Positions 14,968 to 20,576 of a stretch of DNA of 20,576 nucleotides are shown piece after piece. The DNA is from Cyanobacteria bacterium OH_PDB_112. GTDB taxonomy: Bacteria; Cyanobacteriota; Vampirovibrionia; Gastranaerophilales; CAJFVJ01. The position numbers and the translations under genes are program-made. The stretch's first letter is position 1; the number at the start of each line of letters is the position of its first letter. The stretch lies in assembly GCA_023457295.1 (NCBI GenBank), contig JAEWLZ010000181.1, forward strand, positions 1 through 20,576, given 5' to 3'. The notes beneath the pieces were generated by a model. It saw nothing but the letters and a program-made list of their open reading frames with translations, was not told the DNA's origin and did not search any database.

Positions 14968-15036
14968 ACTTATGTTTAATTATCTGCAAGTCAAATTTGA
15001 CTTTATGTAATTAACACAAGCCCTCTAGTTAGTATA
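14937..15036 (-). ncRNA. Possible minus-strand small RNA
   Basis: TATACT (minus strand, 15031-15036) could start a roughly 85-nt RNA containing the long hairpin around the 16-bp palindrome and ending at the 14946-14967 terminator. No -35 element is visible. The alternative is the plsY 3' UTR. Confidence 0.2.
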
Positions 15037-15131
15037 GAATTGTCGTTTTTGATATTTTCTTCTTCTCATAACTTAATAAGTAAAACACATAAAGAATATT
15101 TGTAAATATAGACAGAGGATATATTTGCAAA

Positions 15132-15734
15132 TTATCTAACTTTGTTTTCTTCACCTTTTAAAAGTCTTTGGATATTTCCCCTATGCAAATAAACCACATA
15201 AGCGGCCCCTACCGCGCAATATACAACATAAGATAACGGCATTTTGAATAAATACATCCAAAGCGGAGAAAGAATAATCGCAACTATCGACCCGACAGAA
15301 ACATATCTTGTAGTATAAGTTAATACGAACCAAATCACAAAACTAATCAAACCCACAAGCCAATTTAAACCGAATATAGTACCGCCACCTGATGCAACAG
15401 ACTTACCGCCTGTAAAATTAAGGAAAATAGACTTACTATGACCCAATATAACCGCAACTGCAACAAAAGGTGCCAGCGAATGAGTTATGCCAAACTTGGC
15501 AGAAATTATTTTTGCGCAAATCACAGGCAACATGCCCTTTAAAGCATCAAGAAGCATTGTAATTATAAATCCTTTTAGCCCCATAACCCTTTTTACATTG
15601 GTAGCTCCTGTTGAACCTGATGCGACTGTTCTTATGTCAATGCCTTTAATTAATTTGACTAAAATATAGCCTGTCGGGATAGAACCGATTATATAAGCTG
15701 TAATAATAGAACCTAAAATAATAACATAATCCAT
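15132..15734 (-). CDS. plsY: Glycerol-3-phosphate acyltransferase PlsY
   Basis: This inner-membrane enzyme transfers acyl groups from acyl-phosphate to glycerol-3-phosphate, the first step of phospholipid synthesis. At 200 aa it is of typical length, with about five membrane helices. The three active-site loops are present: SGSTGATN (39-46), GHSKSIFLNFTGGKS (98-112) and HRGNIQRLLKGEE (184-196). The first motif has S-T where many bacteria have N-P; I associate this variant with cyanobacteria. The ATG is 3 nt after the der stop, with AAGGAAG inside the end of der, so the two are translated from one mRNA. Confidence 0.93.
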   Translation of the reverse strand: MDYVIILGSIITAYIIGSIPTGYILVKLIKGIDIRTVASGSTGATNVKRVMGLKGFIITMLLDALKGMLPVICAKIISAKFGITHSLAPFVAVAVILGHSKSIFLNFTGGKSVASGGGTIFGLNWLVGLISFVIWFVLTYTTRYVSVGSIVAIILSPLWMYLFKMPLSYVVYCAVGAAYVVYLHRGNIQRLLKGEENKVR

Positions 15735-15737
15735 AAT

Positions 15738-17075
15738 TTAACTTCCTTTTTTCTCTTTTCTTTCTCTTGCAAAAATTCTTATAGGCGTACCAAAAAAACC
15801 AAACGCTTCGCGAAGTTTTTTCTCTAAATAACGCTTATAATTATCTTTAAACATTTGCGAATTATTAACAAAAATCACAAATGACGGAGGGGAATTAATA
15901 ATTTGTGTTGAATAATAGGCTTTAAGTCTTTTACCATGCTCAGAAGTCGGTGGATTTAAAGCAAAAGCTTCTAAAATAATTCTGTTAAGAATACTGGTAG
16001 AAACCTGTTTTTTACATTCGTTATAAACTTCCACAACCGTAGGAAATATTTTTGGGACTCGAAGCCCTGTTTTTGCGCTTATAAATAATATAGGAGCAAA
16101 TTTTAAAAACGGAACAAGTTCTTGAAGATTTTTTTTGTACTTGTCAGCAGATTTTTCATCTTTATCTTCAAAGATATCCCACTTATTGACGACTATTACC
16201 AAGCCACGTCCTGCTTTTATAACGAGTTCGGCTATTTTTTTGTCTTGATCTGTAATACCTTCATTTGCATCTACAATCAAAAGAGCCACATTTGCGTTTC
16301 TGATAGCCTTTATCGCTCTTACAACAGCATAACGTTCTATACTCGTACCTTCCACTTTAGATTTTTTGCGCAAACCTGCCGTGTCAACAAGTATGAATTT
16401 TTGACCATCCATTTCAAATTCTGTGTCAATGCTGTCCCTTGTTGTACCTGCGACATCACTAACAATAACTCTTTGCTTATTTAAAATCGAATTTATTAAA
16501 GATGATTTCCCGGCATTCGGTTTACCTATAACAGCAACTCTAATAGCATTATCAGGTTCTAATTCTTCTACTTCGGGTAGTATTTCGGTTACTTTATCAA
16601 GTAAATCTCCTACATCACCAGTACCGTGCATTGCAGAAATCGGATGAGGTTCCCCGAGAGAAAGAGAATGGAATTCATAAATAAGATTTTGTTGGTCTGG
16701 AGTATCAATTTTATTTACCGCAAGAAAAATCGATTTTTTGCTTCTTCTTAATTGATTTGCAATATCTTCATCAACAGGAGTTATGCCTTCTTTACCATCG
16801 ACAATAAAAATAACCGCATCAGCCTCATCACAAGCAATTTGAGCTTGTTCATAAATAGAAAGCATTATTTCATCTTCATCTCCCGGTATAATACCGCCTG
16901 TATCTATTACAGTAAAGGTCTTACCGTTCCATTCAGCATCAAAATAAAGCCTGTCACGTGTAACTCCGGGCATATCATCGACTATGGCTTCACGAGAACC
17001 TATAAGTCTATTAGTAAAAGTGGATTTCCCTACATTTGGTCTTCCCACTATCGCTATTGTTGGTTTTTTCTGCAT
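15738..17075 (-). CDS. der: Ribosome biogenesis GTPase Der (EngA)
   Basis: This GTPase with two tandem G domains is needed for 50S subunit assembly. G domain 1 has GRPNVGKS (11-18), DTGG (58-61) and NKID (121-124). G domain 2 has GKPNAGKS (184-191), DTAG (231-234) and NKWD (297-300). The C-terminal KH-like domain (about 355-440) contains LNPPTSEHGKRLKAYY. At 445 aa it is complete and normal. The ATG at 17075 has GGAGA 8 nt upstream. It is first in a der-plsY unit and divergent from the amino-acid permease across 162 bp. Confidence 0.96.
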   Translation of the reverse strand: MQKKPTIAIVGRPNVGKSTFTNRLIGSREAIVDDMPGVTRDRLYFDAEWNGKTFTVIDTGGIIPGDEDEIMLSIYEQAQIACDEADAVIFIVDGKEGITPVDEDIANQLRRSKKSIFLAVNKIDTPDQQNLIYEFHSLSLGEPHPISAMHGTGDVGDLLDKVTEILPEVEELEPDNAIRVAVIGKPNAGKSSLINSILNKQRVIVSDVAGTTRDSIDTEFEMDGQKFILVDTAGLRKKSKVEGTSIERYAVVRAIKAIRNANVALLIVDANEGITDQDKKIAELVIKAGRGLVIVVNKWDIFEDKDEKSADKYKKNLQELVPFLKFAPILFISAKTGLRVPKIFPTVVEVYNECKKQVSTSILNRIILEAFALNPPTSEHGKRLKAYYSTQIINSPPSFVIFVNNSQMFKDNYKRYLEKKLREAFGFFGTPIRIFARERKEKKGS

Positions 17076-17149
17076 TTTTTTATTCTCCGTTATAAAGTAT
17101 AAAGCAAATACAGTTTTAATACGAGTGGTTTAAAGTTATTGTTACAGTC

Positions 17150-17178
17150 TTGTTTTTAAAAAATATAGATGATAAAAT
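17150..17178 (+). promoter_or_regulatory. Promoter of the permease gene
   Basis: TTGTTT (17150-17155) and TAAAAT (17173-17178) are separated by 17 bp, giving a leader of about 50 nt. The same TAAAAT -10 is used in the lpdA promoter. Confidence 0.5.
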
Positions 17179-17237
17179 CGTGAAGTTAAAAATTAATATT
17201 AGGCAGAATTTTGAATAGTGAGGACAGCTAAATTAAT

Positions 17238-18725
17238 ATGAAGAATTTAATTAAAAATCTTGGAAGAAGAATTTCACCTGATAAAATGATAGAAAATTCT
17301 AAAAAAACCGCCCTTAAAAAAACATTAACGGCTTTTGATTTGGTAATTTTAGGAGTAGGCGCTATTATCGGGACAGGCATATTTTCTTTGGCGGGTGAAG
17401 CTGTTGCCGGCTCGGTTAAAGCTGGTCCAAGTTTTACTTTATCAATAGTAATAGCTAGCTTTGTTTGTATGTTTTCAGCGTTAGCATATTCAGAATTCGC
17501 AGCTATGCTTCCAGTTTCAGGAAGCGCATATACATATACATATGCCACATTAGGCGAATTCGCAGCTTGGCTTATGGCGTGGATTTTAGTACTTGAATAT
17601 GCCATAGGAAACATAACTGTTGCCAAAAGCTGGACTCATTATATGATAAATTTCCTTAAAGGATTCCCTTTTCTTCCCGAATGGGTAACAAGTGAGTCGG
17701 TATGGATTCATAAATATAATATTTTCGGCATAGTTATTGATTTTCATATCCCTGCAACATTGTTATTGATTGCAATTACAGCTTGCTTATATAAAGGTGT
17801 ACAAGAAAGCGCAAAAGCTGCCGCCATAATGGTTTACATTAAGTTAGCAGTTATTTTTATGTTTATAGTAGCAGGAGCTTGTTATGTGCGTCCCGAAAAC
17901 TGGACTCCTTTTGCTCCAAGCGGCGTGGAAGGTATCTTAAAAGGTGCTTTTATAATTACTCTTGCATATATAGGTTTTGATGCTGTTTCCACAGCAGCCG
18001 AAGAAACAAAAAATCCTCAAAAAGATTTGCCGATAGGTCTTTTAGGTTCATTGACAATTTGTGCTGTCATTTATGCTCTAGTAAGTGCTGTATTAACAGG
18101 CATGATGCCCTGGTATTTGGTAGATACAGGTGCTCCTATACCTGCTGCACTAAATTATGTACATCAAGACTGGATTGCAGGCTTTATCTCTTTGGGAGCT
18201 TTAACAGGAATGACCTCCGTCTTATTGGTATTACAATTAGGCGTAACTAGAATATTATTTTCTGTCGCGAGAGATAATTTCTTGCCTAGCAGTCTTAAAA
18301 AAATTCACCCTAAATATCAAACACCATACGTAATAACAGTTTTGTCAGGTGTTTTAACATTATTGGGTACTTTATTTTTAAGCCTTAAAAGCGCTGCGAA
18401 TATATCAAATGTAGGAGCTATACTTGCTTTTTCGATAGTTTCACTATGTGTAATTATTATGAGATATAGAGATCCTGAAAGGAATCGTCCGTTCAAAGTT
18501 CCGGGATTCCCGGCAGTACCTATAATAGGAATTATCCTCTCATTATTTATTGTAGGAATGGGAGTAGCAGGAAATCCTGCCGTAATAGCCACATTTTTTG
18601 CCTGGATGATTCTTGGCGTAGTGATTTATTTCGGTTATAGTTATAGAAAAACAGCAGTAAATTACATTGAAGAGGAGATGAAAGAACCTGAAAAAGAACC
18701 TGTTTTGACTGAAATGCAAAAATAA
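17238..18725 (+). CDS. APC-family amino-acid permease (cationic amino-acid transporter type)
   Basis: This 495-aa integral membrane protein with about 12 hydrophobic helices belongs to the amino-acid/polyamine/organocation superfamily. The family signature GAIIGTGIF (41-49) is in helix 1, preceded by KKTLTAFDLVILGVG. SAYTYTYATLGEFAAWL, AYIGFDAVSTAAEETKNPQKDLP and RDNFLPSSLKKIHPKYQTPY follow the CAT/YfnA subgroup pattern. The likely role is uptake of amino acids by proton symport or exchange; the exact substrate is not readable from sequence. The tail is charged (EEEMKEPEKEPVLTEMQ). The ATG at 17238 has GAGGA 13 nt upstream, which is a long spacing. The LCP gene follows after 36 bp. Confidence 0.9.
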   Translation: MKNLIKNLGRRISPDKMIENSKKTALKKTLTAFDLVILGVGAIIGTGIFSLAGEAVAGSVKAGPSFTLSIVIASFVCMFSALAYSEFAAMLPVSGSAYTYTYATLGEFAAWLMAWILVLEYAIGNITVAKSWTHYMINFLKGFPFLPEWVTSESVWIHKYNIFGIVIDFHIPATLLLIAITACLYKGVQESAKAAAIMVYIKLAVIFMFIVAGACYVRPENWTPFAPSGVEGILKGAFIITLAYIGFDAVSTAAEETKNPQKDLPIGLLGSLTICAVIYALVSAVLTGMMPWYLVDTGAPIPAALNYVHQDWIAGFISLGALTGMTSVLLVLQLGVTRILFSVARDNFLPSSLKKIHPKYQTPYVITVLSGVLTLLGTLFLSLKSAANISNVGAILAFSIVSLCVIIMRYRDPERNRPFKVPGFPAVPIIGIILSLFIVGMGVAGNPAVIATFFAWMILGVVIYFGYSYRKTAVNYIEEEMKEPEKEPVLTEMQK

Positions 18726-18761
18726 GGTTTCAGGTTTCAAATATCATTAGAGTATAAAAAT

Positions 18762-20027
18762 ATGTCCATGAATAATAAAAGATACAAAAAAGAAGTAGAT
18801 ATACCATTCAGTAATAAAAATCATACTAAAAAAAACAAACTAAAATTGGCTCTTTTGAGAATAATTTTTAGCTTAATTTGTCTTTTTGTTGCTATGATTT
18901 TAGGATTGTCTATTTTTAACACAATTACAGGTAAAAATGTTAGAGTACCTTTTATGCCCGCCAAAAAAGAAAATATTCTTCTTATCGGTGTGGATGGGGA
19001 TATAGATAATAATCTGTCAAAAGAACATACCCGCCAAAACGGAAGAAGTGACACGCTTATTTTATTTAATATCGATACCAAAACCAATACGGTAAATGCG
19101 ATATCTATACCAAGAGATAGTAAGGTTTATATTGCAAATTCTAATGACATAGATAAAATAAATCACGCTTTTGCATTCGGAGGTCCCCAACTTACCGTAA
19201 GCACGATAGAAGACACTTTTGGTATAAAAATTGACCATTACATAGCTGTAAATTACAATGTTTTAAAAGAAATTGTATCCGCAGTAGGCGGTGTTGATGT
19301 TTATGTACCTAAAAACATGCATTATAACGATAATACAGCGCATCTTCATATAAATCTAAAAAAAGGTGAGCAAACTCTTGATGCAGATACAGCAGAAGAA
19401 TTTTTACGCTTTCGACATGATGCTTTGGGTGATATAGGAAGAATTGAACGTCAGCAAGCTTTTATAACAGGGCTTATCAAAAAATTTCATGATCCGGCTA
19501 TTATCCCGAAAATTCCTGAAATTATAAGAGTCGTCCAAAATAACGTCTTAACTGATATGAATATGTATGAATTGTCAGAGACAGCAGCATATTTGCAGGG
19601 TGTAAATATGAGCCAAATGCAAATAACAACTTTGCCAGGGACTCCATCACAAAAAGGCAGTATAAGTTACTGGATTTTAGATCCAGCTCAAGTGCAATCT
19701 ATTATAGATAAATTTATCTACCGTATTGAAGAAAATTATAGAACGCAAGGGCTTGAAATAGGTATAGCTTATAATCCCGAATATTCAACTAAAGCACAAA
19801 GAGTTATAAAACTGCTCGAAGAATCCGGCAATAGAGTTACTTGCTCTGTCGAAACAGATTCTCGAGAACCTAAAATAATTTCTCATTCAAGTGATGTAAC
19901 ATTGGGAACGGTAAATTATGTCAAAAATAAAGTTAATCCTATAAAAAAATATCCTTTTGTATTATCTCCGGGACTAGGACAAGTTTGCGGCAGAAACGAT
20001 TTATCCATAGTTGTTTCAGAATATTAA
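18762..20027 (+). CDS. LytR-CpsA-Psr (LCP) family protein with LytR_C domain
   Basis: This membrane-anchored enzyme family transfers polyprenyl-linked glycopolymers to peptidoglycan or related acceptors. It has a basic cytoplasmic N-terminus, one membrane helix (about 28-53) and an extracytoplasmic LCP domain (about 70-240) with R95/D97 (RSDTLIL), R118/D119 (SIPRDSKV), INHAFAFGG, YIAVNYNVLKEIVSAVGGVDV and the LRFRHDALGDIGRIERQ block. A LytR_C-like domain occupies about 331-420. All key arginines and aspartates are present. Start choice is uncertain: ATGs at 18762 and 18768 lie in frame and neither has a Shine-Dalgarno sequence. An intrinsic terminator follows the stop. Confidence 0.92.
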   Translation: MSMNNKRYKKEVDIPFSNKNHTKKNKLKLALLRIIFSLICLFVAMILGLSIFNTITGKNVRVPFMPAKKENILLIGVDGDIDNNLSKEHTRQNGRSDTLILFNIDTKTNTVNAISIPRDSKVYIANSNDIDKINHAFAFGGPQLTVSTIEDTFGIKIDHYIAVNYNVLKEIVSAVGGVDVYVPKNMHYNDNTAHLHINLKKGEQTLDADTAEEFLRFRHDALGDIGRIERQQAFITGLIKKFHDPAIIPKIPEIIRVVQNNVLTDMNMYELSETAAYLQGVNMSQMQITTLPGTPSQKGSISYWILDPAQVQSIIDKFIYRIEENYRTQGLEIGIAYNPEYSTKAQRVIKLLEESGNRVTCSVETDSREPKIISHSSDVTLGTVNYVKNKVNPIKKYPFVLSPGLGQVCGRNDLSIVVSEY

Positions 20028-20050
20028 GATTATCCAAATATTTATAAAAA

Positions 20051-20083
20051 AAATAACGTGTAATTTAAACACGTTATTTTTTC
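20051..20083 (+). terminator. Intrinsic terminator after the LCP gene
   Basis: An 11-bp perfect stem AAATAACGTGT/ACACGTTATTT with a 7-nt loop is followed by a T-rich run ending TTCTT. Confidence 0.88.
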
Positions 20084-20136
20084 TTGAAATGCCTTAATAT
20101 AACTGTTTTTAGCCCCTTTTGGGCGACAACAATAAA

Positions 20137-20152
20137 ATTTTTTCGAAAAAAT
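20137..20152. repeat. 16-bp palindrome upstream of ppdK
   Basis: ATTTTTTCGAAAAAAT is a perfect palindrome about 30 bp upstream of the ppdK -10. A second small hairpin, GCCC/GGGC, lies at 20112-20124. Either could be regulatory or a remnant of termination signals. Confidence 0.35.
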
Positions 20153-20181
20153 CAGTATTTTTCTTTTATTTTTGTTTCATT

Positions 20182-20187
20182 TATAAT
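20182..20187 (+). promoter_or_regulatory. -10 element of ppdK
   Basis: A perfect TATAAT lies 62 bp before the ATG at 20250, predicting a leader of about 55 nt. The -35 is weak (TTTTCT at 17 bp). Confidence 0.5.
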
Positions 20188-20249
20188 TTTAACAAAGTTA
20201 TTACATTTATTTTTTTAATGACTAGTTTAATTTTAAAAGGAGACTGAAT

Positions 20250-20576
20250 ATGTCACAAAAAAGAGTATGGTTATTTAGAGAAGGCGATGCTTCTATGCGC
20301 AATCTTCTCGGTGGTAAAGGTGCAAACCTTGCTGAAATGACAAATGCAGGATTGCCTGTACCTCCGGGTCTTACAATCACAACCGAAACTTGTATGGAAT
20401 ACATCAATGGCGGTAACAAAATGCCTGAAGGATTAATGGATGATGTAAAAACTGCTTTGGCTGATGTTGAAAGCCAAACAGGTAAAAAATTTGGTGATGC
20501 TTCAAACCCATTGTTAGTATCTGTACGTTCTGGTGCAAGACTTTCAATGCCAGGTATGATGGAAACTATCCTTAAC
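20250..20576 (+). CDS. ppdK: Pyruvate, phosphate dikinase, N-terminal part (cut by window end)
   Basis: PPDK interconverts pyruvate + ATP + Pi and PEP + AMP + PPi. Only the first 109 codons are in the window and the frame is open to the last base. The nucleotide-binding N-terminal domain starts with LLGGKGANLAEMTNAGLPVP and PGLTITTETC, and includes LLVSVRSGARLSMPGMMETI at the end, all hallmark PPDK segments. The ATG at 20250 has AAAAGGAG 7 nt upstream. The gene has its own -10 and lies behind a terminator, so it is expressed independently of the LCP gene. Confidence 0.95.
   Translation, partial: MSQKRVWLFREGDASMRNLLGGKGANLAEMTNAGLPVPPGLTITTETCMEYINGGNKMPEGLMDDVKTALADVESQTGKKFGDASNPLLVSVRSGARLSMPGMMETILN

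Larger units (their letters stand above)
14736..15131. other. Gene-poor intergenic region rich in hairpins and repeats
   Basis: About 400 bases between plsY and the 28-codon ORF hold no convincing gene. They contain a 9-bp AT stem TACTTTTTT/AAAAAAGTA (14809-14831), a minus-strand hairpin GGTGTTTTT/AAAAACGCC (14856-14879), two near-identical 15-mers AAAAAC(A/G)CCTTCCTC (14871-14885 and 14940-14954, 69 bp apart), the 10-bp palindrome CGAAATTTCG (14919-14928), the minus-strand terminator at 14946-14967 and the 16-bp palindrome AAGTCAAATTTGACTT (14988-15003) flanked by TGTTTAATTA and TAATTAACA. It looks like a structured, possibly multi-copy intergenic element. Confidence 0.5.

Noticed and set aside
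14732..14989. 85-codon minus-strand reading frame whose stop overlaps the start of the 28-codon ORF (ATGA)
   Set aside because: It starts with TTG without a ribosome-binding site, runs through the terminator hairpin and the repeated 15-mers, and its lysine/phenylalanine-rich composition reflects the A/T tracts. I treat it as non-coding, though the ATGA overlap is noted.
20222..20419. 65-codon minus-strand frame at the right end
   Set aside because: It is antisense to the well-supported ppdK start and is a shadow of that gene's codon pattern.
1..20576. tRNA genes, CRISPR arrays, insertion sequences, prophage or conjugative genes
   Set aside because: No cloverleaf with a conserved T-arm, no regularly spaced repeats, no transposase or integrase motifs were found; repeats seen are hairpins, protein repeats or short intergenic repeats.

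Overview
The window looks like a chromosomal segment of an AT-rich bacterium. Most of it is housekeeping genes, with lineage-specific and poorly characterised genes between them. The best guess at origin is the non-photosynthetic cyanobacterial relatives (Melainabacteria/Vampirovibrionia, probably the gut order Gastranaerophilales). That guess rests on the PlsY motif SGSTGATN, which I associate with cyanobacteria; on a GLUG-repeat protein with a coiled-coil tail ending SFKYFS; and on unknown proteins carrying short SF-x-G motifs. No rRNA or other phylogenetic marker is present to prove it. There is no tRNA, CRISPR array, insertion sequence or prophage.

Layout. 1-2740: the 3' part of a GLUG-repeat protein (+), then two hypothetical genes on the minus strand, each followed by its own minus-strand terminator; the first of these (88 aa) has a GGA-rich leader. 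2743-4369: a minus-strand pair, a winged-helix-like/coiled-coil protein followed by a NarL-type response regulator. Upstream of the pair is a divergent intergenic region with a perfect 10-bp inverted repeat. 4370-6700: an MnmC/MnmD-like tRNA methyltransferase and an FAD oxidoreductase (+), followed by a short CU-rich segment with two stacked hairpins that may be a small RNA. 6872-7437: a DUF167 protein and SecG (-). 7519-9714: bifunctional Rel/SpoT (+), overlapping tail-to-tail with 9700-11888: lpdA-lipA (-, ATGA overlap). 11957-12829: an orphan DNA methyltransferase (-). 12958-13236: a solitary HicB-like antitoxin (+), overlapping tail-to-tail with a 464-aa membrane protein (-). A previously overlooked 28-codon ORF with a strong ribosome-binding site lies just upstream of that gene. 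14736-15131: an intergenic region rich in hairpins and repeats. 15132-17075: der-plsY (-). 17238-20027: an APC amino-acid permease and an LCP cell-wall ligase (+). 20250-end: the N-terminus of pyruvate phosphate dikinase, cut by the window edge.

How the genes work together. The recognisable genes cover the stringent response (Rel), ribosome assembly (Der), phospholipid synthesis (PlsY), protein export (SecG), lipoyl metabolism (LpdA plus LipA, probably one transcript), tRNA wobble modification, amino-acid uptake, cell-wall glycopolymer attachment and PPi-dependent glycolysis (PpdK). Several genes have no Shine-Dalgarno sequence and a -10-like hexamer only 6-8 nt before the ATG, which suggests leaderless transcripts. 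I see no clear-cut new multi-gene system. The least explained signals are the operator-like repeats at 4265-4330, the 28-codon ORF at 14649-14735, the GLUG protein's C-terminal tail, and the structured intergenic regions at 6771-6845, 1732-1860 and 14736-15040.
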